Shown: in pieces, positions 42,810 to 52,281 of the stretch | Layout: the number at the start of each line of letters is the position of its first letter | Numbering within the stretch: position 1 is the stretch's first letter | Source: Catellicoccus marimammalium | Lineage (GTDB): Bacteria > Bacillota > Bacilli > Lactobacillales > Catellicoccaceae | Assembly (NCBI RefSeq): GCF_965139335.1 | Contig: NZ_CBCSEL010000004.1 | Length of the DNA: 64,000 nucleotides | Strand: one strand, 5' to 3' | Notes under the pieces: generated by a model | What the model saw: only the letters and a program-made list of their open reading frames with translations | Told to the model about the DNA's origin: nothing | Databases searched by the model: none | Translations under genes and position numbers: made by a program

Positions 42810-42825
42810 ATTCTTCCTCCTTATT

Positions 42826-42923
42826 AAAAAAAGGCACCTAGAATAACAGCGATTGTTACCATGGTGCCATAGATTCTAGTTTCATTACGTAAGACATGCA
42901 CGGATTTTATTCCGTTTTTTTCT
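42826..42923 (-). promoter_or_regulatory. leuS leader with terminator and competing helix (attenuator candidate)
   Basis: Minus-strand leader. A hairpin ACGGA / TCCGT (42915-42911 and 42904-42900) comes first. Then GGCACC (42868-42863) pairs with GGTGCC (42838-42833), with an inner GUAACA / UGUUAU helix, followed by seven T: a good terminator 17 bases before the leuS start. CTAGAAT (42879-42873) can pair with ATTCTAG (42844-42838), which excludes the terminator. A 13-codon frame MSYVMKLESMAPW crosses the region but has no clear ribosome site. The T-box UGGNACCGCG motif is not found. Confidence 0.65.
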
Positions 42924-42928
42924 CTCTC

Positions 42929-42957
42929 ATTTTATCAAAAGCCCTCTTTATAAGCAA
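42929..42957 (-). promoter_or_regulatory. leuS promoter
   Basis: TTGCTT (42957-42952), 17-base spacer, TAAAAT (42934-42929) on the minus strand. It places the transcript start near 42922, so the leader before leuS is about 110 bases. Confidence 0.75.
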
Positions 42958-42987
42958 TCAACAAAAAGATATTTCTTCCTTACTTTC

Positions 42988-43926
42988 TTATTCTTCTCCA
43001 TCTTGCAAATGATAAAATTGTCGATAATCTAGACCTGCTAGACGCTCAGTAAATTCACCTTTTGGAGTATCTAATAGTGCTGTATGAATCATTTCAATCG
43101 TTGCATCTAAATGGTCAATAAAATGAAGTACTTCTGCTTCTAGTAATTTAGGTTCAATTGGAGAACCATATTCTTTTTTCCCATGATGAGCCAAAATCAA
43201 GTGTTTTAGACTAATCAAGTCTTCTTCGTTTAAATCCCATCCTTGTTCTAGGCTCAACTCATCAATACGCTCTACAATTGAAACAATGTGACCTACTAGA
43301 TTTCCAATTAAAGAATATTGCGGTTGATTGGATTGGGTAAACTCATCAATCTTTCCTAAATCATGGAATAACACTCCGGTTAATAATAAATCCTTATGCA
43401 AATAAGGGTAACATTGGCAAATTGCTTTTGCGACATGAAACATCGATAAGGTATGTGTCATTAATCCTTGTGAATACGCATGGTGAAAACTTTTAGCAGC
43501 AGGATAGGTACTAATTTTTTCACGCTCTTGACGCCAAATTTCTTTTAATAAATAACGATAACGCTCGTTAGTAATCTCATTACAAGCTTCGTTCCATTCT
43601 TGCATCAATGCCTCTTTTGATTTGTGTACAATTCTTTGATATTGACTTGGATCAGCGGCTTCTCCTTCAGTAATTTTTTGAATTTTTTGAATTTTCAATT
43701 GTTTTTTCTCATTGAAAAGCGTCATTCTTCCTTGAACTAAAATCACTTCTCCTTCTTGGAGTTGCTCATTTTCTGGTACATTCCACCATTTAGCATTAAC
43801 AGAGGTACTTTTATCTCGCACTAATAAGGAAAGATAAAAATTCCCTTTTCGGTCTTCTCTTTTTTCCACCATTTCCACATAGACGGGAGTTTCTACATAA
43901 TCTCCTTCTTGATAATCTCGTAACAT
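42988..43926 (-). CDS. yhaM: 3'-5' exoribonuclease YhaM
   Basis: RNA (and in vitro DNA) 3' exonuclease. 312 residues: N-terminal OB-fold (about 1-95), then an HD domain with THTLSMFHVAKAI and the HD pair in LTGVLFHDLGKIDE, and LILAHHGKKEYGSP. Starts inside the yhaN stop (TAATG). Third gene of yhaO-yhaN-yhaM, the same order as in Bacillus. Confidence 0.95.
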   Translation of the reverse strand: MLRDYQEGDYVETPVYVEMVEKREDRKGNFYLSLLVRDKSTSVNAKWWNVPENEQLQEGEVILVQGRMTLFNEKKQLKIQKIQKITEGEAADPSQYQRIVHKSKEALMQEWNEACNEITNERYRYLLKEIWRQEREKISTYPAAKSFHHAYSQGLMTHTLSMFHVAKAICQCYPYLHKDLLLTGVLFHDLGKIDEFTQSNQPQYSLIGNLVGHIVSIVERIDELSLEQGWDLNEEDLISLKHLILAHHGKKEYGSPIEPKLLEAEVLHFIDHLDATIEMIHTALLDTPKGEFTERLAGLDYRQFYHLQDGEE

Positions 43927-46013
43927 TATTCTTCCTCCAATTGAATCATTTTTATATTTTCCATTTCTAACGGTTCATGAGCAAAGGTAAAAATTTGTCT
44001 TGTCTCACTAATCTTTTGTAATAAAAGAAAATATCTTTCTTTTCTTTTTTCATCATAAAAAGCCCAAGCTTCATCTAAAAAAATTGGAAACTCAATTTCT
44101 TTTTGACTCAAAATAAAAGCAAAACGTAAAGCAGTAATCACTTGGCTCTTTGTTCCTAAGGATAACTGGCCTAATTGATAGATTTGATCTTTTTCTTTCC
44201 ACACTAACTTCTGATCTTTAAATTGTACCTGGATATTTTTACCAATCAATTTAGATAAGTAATAACTGGCCTTTTGTAATAATAATTGTAACTGGTTTCC
44301 TTCCAGTTCTTCTTTCATATCACGAACCCAATTCAGTTTTAATGATAACATTTGATAAGATTTTAATTCTTGGTAGAGTTCTGCTTCTTTTTGACTTTTC
44401 TCTTGGTACCAAAGTTTCATTTCTTTTCCTGAAGTTTGTTCTTCTTTTTGAGCCATCCATTCTCTATATTCTGTTTTTTTATTCTCAATTTTTTGTTCCC
44501 ATTCTCTTTTCGAAAAATCCGTTGGAATTTGCTCTGAAACTTTCCACAATTCTGTTGCGTGTCGAGAATACTCCGAAACCTGTTTTAAAACAGATTTACA
44601 GAAAACAATTGTTTGTTCATTGTTTTCAAAAGAGAAGTTTGGGACGCTGGCCATAATTTTATCCACATTTTGTATTTCTGTCTTCTGCTGTTTTTGTTTT
44701 TCTAGCTCTATCCAATGTTTTTGTTCCACTAAAAATTGATGAATGTGGATAATTTTTTCTTTAAAAGATAGGCCTTCTAAAGATAAATGTGGATAAAATG
44801 GAGAAAAATCTATACAGGCGATACGCTGTTTTTGTAGCGATACGAGATAGGTATCCGCCATAGATAAATCAGTAATATTTTGTCCTGCTAATTGACTTGC
44901 TTTTTGAATAAAAGATTGATTATTAGGGATTTTATTATCTTGTTTTAAAACTAAAACAATAAAACATATCAACCAAGCTATCCAGAAAAACCCTTTCCAT
45001 ATCGTTGGCCGATATAGCAAAAGAAAAAAGCCAATCAGTGTAACAAAAATACCACTGAAAAGGAATACTTTTTGTTTTTTTATTTTTGCTTGTTGCGCCT
45101 CTTTCCATTGCGAATAAACTTTGGCAAATTGTTGATAACGCTTTTGAATCTTTTGATATTTTTGTCGCTGTTGTTTCATCTTTTGATAATGAGAAACAAG
45201 TTGTTGAAAAGTTTTTTCGTCAATATGATCAGGAATCGACTCTTCTGTATCCAACTGTTGGAGTACTTGGATGAGCGTTTCTTCATAAGGTAAATATAAT
45301 TCTGTTTCTTGAACTACTTTTGTTAATTCTTCTGCCCGCATAGCACAAGAATATTCTCTTTCTAATTGCCGTAGTTCTTGTTGCACCTGTAGTGCTTGTT
45401 GTTCTAACCAAATCGGCGGTTGTTTTGCTTCTACTTCTTCAATTTTGCGTTGTAAATATTGAATTTCTTGTTGTAGTTGTTGTATTTTCCCTGCTTGGCT
45501 ACGAATTTTATAATATCCTTTTTGTTCTTTTTGATATTTCTTTTCTAAGGCAAAGAGTTGATCACTACCAGAAAAAGCATAAGAAAGAATATACGCTTGC
45601 CAATCTGCCTCATGAATTTTTTGTTGTGCTACATTCATGGCGTCAAACATATAAATATTTTTGGCTTCTTGCACTTTTACGCCTAATAATTCTTGTAATA
45701 CTTCTTCATAGCCAATAATTGAGCGTTCTGGTAGTTGAATCACTGTCGCTCTACCTCGATGCTGATGTAAGTAGCGTTCTACTTGATACTGTATGCCTTC
45801 TTTTTCGATAATCAAATATCCACCCGCATCACTTTGTAAATATTCAGAGCTTTCTAAATATTTAAACCCAAAAAGGATACTAAATAAAAATTCATAAAGC
45901 GTCGTCTTTCCTGCTCCATTTTCTCCAGTAATATGTGTCCAATGGTCTGAAAAGATAAACTTTTTTTGCTGCCACTTTTTAAATTGGCTAATATATGCTT
46001 CTTTAATTTTCAT
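43926..46013 (-). CDS. yhaN: SbcC-like ATPase YhaN
   Basis: SMC-like ATPase partner of the YhaO nuclease. 695 residues. Walker A ITGENGAGKTTLYEFL near residue 30, a long coiled coil, two adjacent hydrophobic segments in the middle (FLFSGIFVTLIGFFLLLY and the next, about 315-360), and the C-terminal Walker B IEFPIFLDEAWAFYDEKR. The membrane segments in the coiled coil are a trait of YhaN and are absent from SbcC. It overlaps yhaO by 11 bases. Confidence 0.92.
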   Translation of the reverse strand: MKIKEAYISQFKKWQQKKFIFSDHWTHITGENGAGKTTLYEFLFSILFGFKYLESSEYLQSDAGGYLIIEKEGIQYQVERYLHQHRGRATVIQLPERSIIGYEEVLQELLGVKVQEAKNIYMFDAMNVAQQKIHEADWQAYILSYAFSGSDQLFALEKKYQKEQKGYYKIRSQAGKIQQLQQEIQYLQRKIEEVEAKQPPIWLEQQALQVQQELRQLEREYSCAMRAEELTKVVQETELYLPYEETLIQVLQQLDTEESIPDHIDEKTFQQLVSHYQKMKQQRQKYQKIQKRYQQFAKVYSQWKEAQQAKIKKQKVFLFSGIFVTLIGFFLLLYRPTIWKGFFWIAWLICFIVLVLKQDNKIPNNQSFIQKASQLAGQNITDLSMADTYLVSLQKQRIACIDFSPFYPHLSLEGLSFKEKIIHIHQFLVEQKHWIELEKQKQQKTEIQNVDKIMASVPNFSFENNEQTIVFCKSVLKQVSEYSRHATELWKVSEQIPTDFSKREWEQKIENKKTEYREWMAQKEEQTSGKEMKLWYQEKSQKEAELYQELKSYQMLSLKLNWVRDMKEELEGNQLQLLLQKASYYLSKLIGKNIQVQFKDQKLVWKEKDQIYQLGQLSLGTKSQVITALRFAFILSQKEIEFPIFLDEAWAFYDEKRKERYFLLLQKISETRQIFTFAHEPLEMENIKMIQLEEE

Positions 46014-47187
46014 CTTGTATTTCCTTTAAATCTTCTTCTAACGAATCCAACGCTTCTTCAATAATAGAATGACGATTTTGCATTAGCATTTTTGTGTAGG
46101 GTGCGAGGGATTCATCTTGAAAAATAATCTCTCCTACAGCAGAAAACAACTCTTCTTCTTGATAATGCTGAGCAATTTCTTCTTTTAATTTTTCATCTAA
46201 AAAGTGGAAGGAAGAAGAAGGATAACGATAACGTAAAGAGATGACAAAGAGATGCTCTCCTGTCGCTAATCCTTGATATAAATAATGACGAAAATCTGCA
46301 GATTCTAATTCTTCTTTTACCGCCTCATCACTTTCTTCTGTAAAAATCAATTCTACATCTACCACAGTATCCCCTTGATAGAGACATTGTTGGTGCATTT
46401 CTTGAATCAATTCTGCAATCGTTTGATTCGTAATCGTTATTTCTATCTTTTGATAATACAGTGGAGATAATAAGACAGGACGAATGTCACATCGCCCTGC
46501 ATTCAATTCTCCAATAATTGCTCGTCCTAAATTCCATTCCTTGCGTAATTTCCCTTGAATCGTTCCACTGTACGCAATTCTTTCTGATAACAATTGATAA
46601 CGATGAATATGTCCTAATGCCCAATAGTCATATCCTCGACTTTTTAGAGTCTCTAATTGAAAAGGGGCATATTCATTTTGCCCTTGTTGACCATGATATA
46701 ATCCCAAATGATAATCTACTTCTTCATCGCGCCAAGGAAATTGTGTTGCTTTTTCCTCTTTAATATGGGCATGACAATAAGAAAAAGCACTAATCGCAAT
46801 CAGCTCTCCTGTGGCCGATTCAATATATTTTGTCTCTACTTCTTCTGAGTCCCAATAAATCACTTCTTCTGGCCATGTTAACCAATAGCGCGCTGGGTCA
46901 TAATAATCATGATTCCCAAAAACAACACAAGGTTGAATTCCTTCATCGATTAACTGTTGTAGAAAGTGCACCCATAGTTCTTGCATTTCATAACTGACAT
47001 GTGCTTGATGAAAAGTATCTCCAACAATCAATAAAAAATCGATGTCTTCTTCAATAGCCGTCTGCAAAATATTCTCTAGCACTTGGGCACTATTTTCCTG
47101 AAATTTTTCTTGTAAAAAAGAAGAAATATGTTGAATTCCTTCGAAAGGTCGATCGAGATGTAAATCCGCAATATGCATAAATTTCAT
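46003..47187 (-). CDS. yhaO: SbcD-like DNA repair exonuclease YhaO
   Basis: Calcineurin-type metallophosphoesterase, probable DNA nuclease working with YhaN. 394 residues. Metal sites: MHIADLHLDRPFEG, LLIVGDTFHQA, VVFGNHDYYDP, GLYHGQQG and GHIHRYQ. ATG 47187 has AGAGGTGAGATT upstream. A TATAAT lies just before it in the gap after the degV terminator and may be its promoter. Confidence 0.93.
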   Translation of the reverse strand: MKFMHIADLHLDRPFEGIQHISSFLQEKFQENSAQVLENILQTAIEEDIDFLLIVGDTFHQAHVSYEMQELWVHFLQQLIDEGIQPCVVFGNHDYYDPARYWLTWPEEVIYWDSEEVETKYIESATGELIAISAFSYCHAHIKEEKATQFPWRDEEVDYHLGLYHGQQGQNEYAPFQLETLKSRGYDYWALGHIHRYQLLSERIAYSGTIQGKLRKEWNLGRAIIGELNAGRCDIRPVLLSPLYYQKIEITITNQTIAELIQEMHQQCLYQGDTVVDVELIFTEESDEAVKEELESADFRHYLYQGLATGEHLFVISLRYRYPSSSFHFLDEKLKEEIAQHYQEEELFSAVGEIIFQDESLAPYTKMLMQNRHSIIEEALDSLEEDLKEIQDEN

Positions 47188-47210
47188 AATCTCACCTCTT
47201 TTTTATTATA

Positions 47211-47239
47211 ACAAAAAAGAGAGGAAGCCTTCCTCTCTA
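47211..47239 (-). terminator. terminator after degV
   Basis: Minus-strand stem AGAGAGGAA / TTCCTCTCT (47218-47226 and 47230-47238), loop of three, followed by TTTTT. It overlaps the degV stop codon. Confidence 0.88.
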
Positions 47240-48091
47240 TCCTAAAAAATAAATTCCTACGCCCAATAGGCCCGGTCCTGTATGTACGCCCAAAGCAGGA
47301 CTAATGTCTCCATAATAAATATGTTGAGCGTGACTATAACGTTCTTTCATTTCCTCATATAATGCTTCAGCTTGGTCATCTTTTCCATGTGCAACTGCTA
47401 AAACAAATGGATGTTGTCCATGTTCATCGAGCACTTCATCCACTAATTTTAATAATTCAGGGATTCGTTTTCTTTTTCCTCTTACTTTTGCGGCTGTGTA
47501 ATACACTCCTTCATGGTTACAAGAAATAATGGGTTTTACTTTCAGTAACTGTCCTACTTTTGCACTAACAAGACCAATGCGTCCACCTTTTTGTAAATAT
47601 TCTAACGTGCTTAAACTAATGAAAACCTTACTTTTCTTTGTTTCACTACAAGTACGCACAATTTCTGCAAAAGTACGACCTGATTCTGCTAACTGAGCCG
47701 CTTCAATTGCAAATAAACCACTACCAATTCCAATACTTTTTGTATCAATCACTTTTCCTTCTAATGGGCTATCTTCTAACATCAGCTCAATAAATCGATA
47801 CGTTCCACTCAAAGCAGAAGAAATCGTAAAAGCAATGACTTTTTCATAACCATCTTTTTGAATTTGTGTTAATACTTTTTCGACATTTTCTCCAGTAGGT
47901 AAAGAAGTTGTAGGAATTTCTTTTTCTAATCGATCATAAACTTCATCAGGTGTAATATTTACGCGATCAAAGTAACATTCATTTGGATATTGAATCGTTA
48001 CTGGAGCACAATAAATCGGTAATTCCTCTTGTAAATATTGCGGTACATCGCAAGCAGAATCCACCAAAATAGCAATTTTTTCTTTATTCAT
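47237..48091 (-). CDS. DegV family fatty-acid-binding protein
   Basis: DegV proteins bind fatty acids; many act as the FakB subunit that presents a fatty acid to kinase FakA. 284 residues: ILVDSACDVPQYLQEE at the start, TSLPTGENVEKVL (lipid-binding TSxP), FTISSALSGTYR, and C-terminal GPGLLGVGIYF. No FakA gene is here. ATG 48091 has GAGGATAAGAAA upstream. Confidence 0.92.
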   Translation of the reverse strand: MNKEKIAILVDSACDVPQYLQEELPIYCAPVTIQYPNECYFDRVNITPDEVYDRLEKEIPTTSLPTGENVEKVLTQIQKDGYEKVIAFTISSALSGTYRFIELMLEDSPLEGKVIDTKSIGIGSGLFAIEAAQLAESGRTFAEIVRTCSETKKSKVFISLSTLEYLQKGGRIGLVSAKVGQLLKVKPIISCNHEGVYYTAAKVRGKRKRIPELLKLVDEVLDEHGQHPFVLAVAHGKDDQAEALYEEMKERYSHAQHIYYGDISPALGVHTGPGLLGVGIYFLG

Positions 48092-48148
48092 TTTCTTATC
48101 CTCGATTAAATTTTTTTATTTATTATGACGAAAAGAACGCAAAAAGTA

Positions 48149-48180
48149 AAGAAAAGAGTCTAAAAATAGACCCTTTTCTC
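48149..48180 (-). terminator. terminator after pepV
   Basis: Minus-strand stem AGAAAAGGGTCTA / TAGACTCTTTTCT with one mismatch, loop of four, T-rich on the distal side. Confidence 0.8.
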
Positions 48181-48189
48181 ATCTTTATC

Positions 48190-49596
48190 TTATTTTGCTA
48201 AGCGATAAATTGCATCTGCATAAATAACTGCAGAACGGAATAAATCGTCTAAATCCATAAATTCGTTTGGTTGGTGCATTGTATCAATACTATTTGGGAA
48301 CATTGCACCATAAGCCACGCCTCGTTCTAATAAACGACCAAAAGTACCACCACCGATTACTTGTTCATGAGCAGGTAATCCTGTGTGTTCATGGTAAACA
48401 TCTAATAATGTTTGTACTAGTGGATCATCTCCTGGTACGTAGTGAGGAACGTGTGTACCTGGTTCTAAGTTCACTGTTGCATGGTAAGGAGCAACTTTTT
48501 CACCAACTTGGTTAGCGATACGTTCATCTGTTCCTGTAGGGAAGCGGAAGTTTAAGTTGATTGTGTTATCTTCAGATTCTTGATCAAATTTGAAGATACC
48601 AACGTTCATTGTTAAATCTCCCATGTTTTCGTCGCATTCTTTCAAACCAAGTTTGTCAGCGAATGGTTGTTCATGTAATAAATCAGTGATGATTCCTAAG
48701 TAGTCACGAGCAGCTCCATTGAAGTCATATTTCGCTAAGAATGTTGCTAAGAATGTTGCTGCATTAATTCCTGTATTTGGTTTTGCTCCGTGAGCTGCTT
48801 TACCATTAACAGTAATTGTCGCAATGTTATCATCAATATCAATTTTACCTGTTACTGGAGATTCATCTAAGAAAGCACCAAATGCATCTACAAGAGCATC
48901 TGTTTCTGCTTCTGGGAATTGAACCATTGCTACTGCTAAATCAGGAACCATGTTTGGACGCATACCTGCATCAAATTTAATTAATTGGTAAGCTCCATCA
49001 TTTGCTCCTTTTGTATGAATGTTCATTACCATGTTCCCTTTTTCTCCGTTGATGATTGGGAATTCAGCATCTGGAGAGAAACCAAAGTCTGGAGTTTCTT
49101 CTGTTTCTAAGTAATGAGTCATTCCTGTCCAACCTGTTTCTTCGTCTGTACCTAAAATTAAACGGATACGTTTTGAAACAGGTAAACCTAATTCTTTAAT
49201 AATTTTTAATCCGTAGTAAGCGGCCATTGTAGGTCCTTTGTCATCACTAGAACCACGAGCGTAAATACGGTTATCTTTAATTACTGGTGTAAATGGATCT
49301 GAATCCCAGCCGTCACCTACAGGAACAACGTCGACGTGTCCGATAATTCCTAACATTTCGTCGCCTTCACCGTATTCTAAGTAACCTGCTAAGTTATCTA
49401 CATTTTTTGTTTTAAATCCATCACGTTCAAAAATTTCTAAAAATTTTAATAATGCATCACGTGGACCAGGTCCTAATGGAGCATCTTCTGTGGCTTGACT
49501 ATCATCGCGTACACTTGGAACTGCTAATACTGTTTTCAAGTCAGCTAATAAGTCATCCCAACGTTTTTCTACTTCTGCTTTAAAATCTACAGTCAT
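48190..49596 (-). CDS. pepV: dipeptidase PepV
   Basis: M20 zinc dipeptidase of lactic acid bacteria. 468 residues. Metal and catalytic residues in GIIGHVDVVPVGDGWDSDPF, YARGSSDDKGPTM, LGTDEETGWTG, and PDAEFPIINGEKG; a lid domain follows. ATG 49596 has AGGAGGAATTTTT upstream. Codon use is regular, suggesting good expression. Supplies amino acids from peptides, including arginine for the arc pathway. Confidence 0.96.
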   Translation of the reverse strand: MTVDFKAEVEKRWDDLLADLKTVLAVPSVRDDSQATEDAPLGPGPRDALLKFLEIFERDGFKTKNVDNLAGYLEYGEGDEMLGIIGHVDVVPVGDGWDSDPFTPVIKDNRIYARGSSDDKGPTMAAYYGLKIIKELGLPVSKRIRLILGTDEETGWTGMTHYLETEETPDFGFSPDAEFPIINGEKGNMVMNIHTKGANDGAYQLIKFDAGMRPNMVPDLAVAMVQFPEAETDALVDAFGAFLDESPVTGKIDIDDNIATITVNGKAAHGAKPNTGINAATFLATFLAKYDFNGAARDYLGIITDLLHEQPFADKLGLKECDENMGDLTMNVGIFKFDQESEDNTINLNFRFPTGTDERIANQVGEKVAPYHATVNLEPGTHVPHYVPGDDPLVQTLLDVYHEHTGLPAHEQVIGGGTFGRLLERGVAYGAMFPNSIDTMHQPNEFMDLDDLFRSAVIYADAIYRLAK

Positions 49597-49677
49597 AAAA
49601 ATTCCTCCTATATATGAGATATCCCTCTCATGTTACTCCCATTCTAGCATATTTTTCCGATAGATACGAATATTATA

Positions 49678-50400
49678 TTACAACTCTATCCCTGTAAGAC
49701 GTTCTAAAGCCGAAAGTTCTTCTTTTGTGAGTGGTCGATACTCACCTTGAGCCAAGTCATTGGGCAATTGTAAAGGCCCCATACTTCTTCTTTCTAAGGC
49801 TAAGACTTCTCTTCCTACTGCATGGAACATTCGTTTGACTTGGTGAAATTTCCCTTCTGAAATCGTAACCTCTGCCCAATCCCCTTCTTTTTGCGCTAAA
49901 GGATTTAACTGCGCTGGCTTTGCTTGTTCTTTTTCATTGAGAGAGATTCCTTTAGCAAAAGCCTCTTGTGCTTCTTTTGTAACAGGACCATCAATTTTTG
50001 CCCAGTATAATTTATCTACATGTTTTTTGGGAGCAAGTAATTCATGGGCCAACTCTCCATTATTAGTTAATAATAAAAGTCCAGTTGTGTCTTTATCTAA
50101 TCGTCCCACAGGAAATACTTCTTTTTGGTCTTCTTTTTTTAAATACGAAAGAACCGTTCGATGCTGAGCATCTTCTGTGGCTGAAACACATCCTTTGGGT
50201 TTATTTAGTAAGTAATAACGATATTTTTGGTATTGAATTTTTTCTTGATTCACCGTAATGAGTTGTTGTTCTGGATCCACTTGGTACTTTCCATCTTTAA
50301 TTCGTTTTCCATCGCAACAAACCTCTTCTTTTTTTAAGAGTTGCTTCACTTCTTTTCTTGAACCATAACCTACTTTACTCAATAATTGATCTATTCTCAT
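49678..50400 (-). CDS. rsuA: RsuA-type 16S rRNA pseudouridine synthase
   Basis: 240 residues: an S4 RNA-binding domain (MRIDQLLSKVGYGSRKEVKQ), then the pseudouridine synthase domain with the catalytic Asp in FPVGRLDKDTTGLLLLTNN, YWAKIDGPV and KFHQVKRMFHAVG. ATG 50400 has AGAGGTGAAAGC upstream. The exact rRNA position is assumed from RsuA. Lies downstream of the MurJ-type gene by 46 bases. Confidence 0.93.
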   Translation of the reverse strand: MRIDQLLSKVGYGSRKEVKQLLKKEEVCCDGKRIKDGKYQVDPEQQLITVNQEKIQYQKYRYYLLNKPKGCVSATEDAQHRTVLSYLKKEDQKEVFPVGRLDKDTTGLLLLTNNGELAHELLAPKKHVDKLYWAKIDGPVTKEAQEAFAKGISLNEKEQAKPAQLNPLAQKEGDWAEVTISEGKFHQVKRMFHAVGREVLALERRSMGPLQLPNDLAQGEYRPLTKEELSALERLTGIEL

Positions 50401-50446
50401 GCTTTCACCTCTATGATAAAAAAAGAAGACGAAATCTTCGTCTTCT

Positions 50447-52129
50447 TTACTTGATTCTTAATTTTTGGCGTAATCCGCCAATTTTTTGTCCTAATAAGAC
50501 ATCGCCAATTCTTGTTTTTAAAACAAAATATGCGTAGATAACTACTCCTACACCTAAACAAATCGCAAATAAAACCATTGCGCCAAGTCGAGAAGCAGGA
50601 GATAACCATTGACATAATAAATGTTCGGCTAAAAAAGTTCCCACTCCCATAAGGGTAGTCATTAATAAAATTAATAATAATCGTTTGCCTAAAAGAGATA
50701 GACGAATATCTGATGCTTTGGTTAACGAACGAATAATTAGTAAATCCGTAATACAAAAAGCAATCGTTGTTGCAATAATTGGACCATAAATTTTAAAAGC
50801 ATAAATACATGGATATTGAATGATACATTTAACAATAAATCCAATGGCCAATTCAATTAACAATTGACGATTCATAAACATCGCCTGTAATAAAACAGAA
50901 GATAACATAAAGAAACCAGAGACTAAACTCGAGACGGTACAAGCAATCAGCACTTCTGATCCTAACATGTTATGTCCATAAAAGATTGTATATACTGGAA
51001 CAGCAACAATCGACATTCCAACAATTGCAGGGAACATTACAAGACAAAATAATTGAATACTTTCACTACATAATTTCCCTACTCCTTTACGATCTCCTTT
51101 AATAAAAGCTTCCGTAATTACTGGTAAGCTCGCAGCAGATAAAGAAGTCGCTAGAGAAATGATAATCATTGTCAATTTGTCTGGATTGACACTTAAAATA
51201 CTAAACATCTCTTTTAATTGCGTACTAGAATAACTAGTAAACTGCTTCATCATTGGTTCAAAGGTATATTGATCGACCAATTTAAATAAAGGAATCGCTG
51301 AACCGATAATAATGAAGGGAATGGCTTCAATCAACATTTCTTTAATCAAAGAAGTAGTAGAAACACTCAATTCATTATTACTATTCGCCATTCGAATACT
51401 TCGTTCTTTACGGCCCTTCCAATAAAAGTAACCTAGAACGGCAAAAGAACCAATCATTCCGACAAACGCAGCAAAGGTAGATTGAGTCACGGCTGCGACA
51501 TAATCTCCAGAAAGAACTTTCATAATAATGAAAGTCATTAATAGCATATAAAATACACGAATGAATTGTTCAACAATTTGCGAAACAGCACTTGGCATCA
51601 AATCTTGATTCCCCATAAAGTAACCACGAACGACACTCATACATGGGAAAATTAACACCGATAAACTCAGTGCTCGCATCGTCGGCACTAAATTCATATC
51701 TCCTTGCGCTAAAACAGGTGCTGCAAAAAACATGACGGCCGCAAAAATAAAGCCAAAAATAGACATCAATCCCAATGATTTTCGGAATAGACGATCACTT
51801 AGTCGATATTCATTTAAAGCATTATATTTGGCAATTTGCTTCCCTACAGCACTTGGAATTCCTGCCGTCGCAATCATCAAGAAGAAAGAATAAATATTGT
51901 ATCCTTTCCCAAATAAACTATTAGCCATTTCCGCATGTTCACCCATCCAAGCATACCAAGGAATAATATAAACAGCTCCTAATAGTCGAGAAGTAATACT
52001 TCCGATGGTCATCCATAATGAACCTTTAACAATATTATTATTTTCTTCTATCTCTTCATGAACAAGTTCTTCTTTTGATTCTGAATCCACATAATCATCT
52101 GTGGAAACTTCCATCTTTTCCTCTGTCAT
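50447..52129 (-). CDS. murJ: MurJ/YtgP-type lipid II flippase
   Basis: MOP-superfamily flippase (YtgP group) that moves lipid-linked precursors across the membrane for wall synthesis. 560 residues: a very acidic cytosolic N-terminus of about 35 residues, then about 14 hydrophobic helices starting KGSLWMTIGSITSRLLGAVY. Two starts are possible: ATG 52129, and ATG 52114, which has AGAGGA upstream and gives five residues less. Nucleotide-linked sugar or teichoic export is a possible alternative role. Confidence 0.88.
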   Translation of the reverse strand: MTEEKMEVSTDDYVDSESKEELVHEEIEENNNIVKGSLWMTIGSITSRLLGAVYIIPWYAWMGEHAEMANSLFGKGYNIYSFFLMIATAGIPSAVGKQIAKYNALNEYRLSDRLFRKSLGLMSIFGFIFAAVMFFAAPVLAQGDMNLVPTMRALSLSVLIFPCMSVVRGYFMGNQDLMPSAVSQIVEQFIRVFYMLLMTFIIMKVLSGDYVAAVTQSTFAAFVGMIGSFAVLGYFYWKGRKERSIRMANSNNELSVSTTSLIKEMLIEAIPFIIIGSAIPLFKLVDQYTFEPMMKQFTSYSSTQLKEMFSILSVNPDKLTMIIISLATSLSAASLPVITEAFIKGDRKGVGKLCSESIQLFCLVMFPAIVGMSIVAVPVYTIFYGHNMLGSEVLIACTVSSLVSGFFMLSSVLLQAMFMNRQLLIELAIGFIVKCIIQYPCIYAFKIYGPIIATTIAFCITDLLIIRSLTKASDIRLSLLGKRLLLILLMTTLMGVGTFLAEHLLCQWLSPASRLGAMVLFAICLGVGVVIYAYFVLKTRIGDVLLGQKIGGLRQKLRIK

Positions 52130-52225
52130 TTTGTTCCAACTTTCTAAAAATTTACATCTTTTTAATTTAACACCATCTTTATTATTTTACCACTAAACGC
52201 TTCAAAAAAAACTATATTCTACAAT

Positions 52226-52268
52226 TTACAAAAAAGAAAGTGGATACCAAAAATTGATATCCACTTCT
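52226..52268 (-). terminator. terminator after arcR
   Basis: Stem AAGTGGATA / TATCCACTT (52238-52246 and 52258-52266), followed on the minus strand by TCTTTTTTG. Marks the end of the arc cluster. Confidence 0.85.
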
Positions 52269-52281
52269 TCTTTGAATTTTC

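Noticed and set aside
42810..42930. T-box riboswitch before leuS
   Set aside because: UGGCACC resembles part of the T-box sequence, but the full UGGNACCGCG motif, a Leu specifier loop and enough length are missing.
50397..50756. 119-codon frame overlapping the MurJ-type gene
   Set aside because: Shifted frame inside a clear multi-helix membrane protein gene; composition not protein-like.
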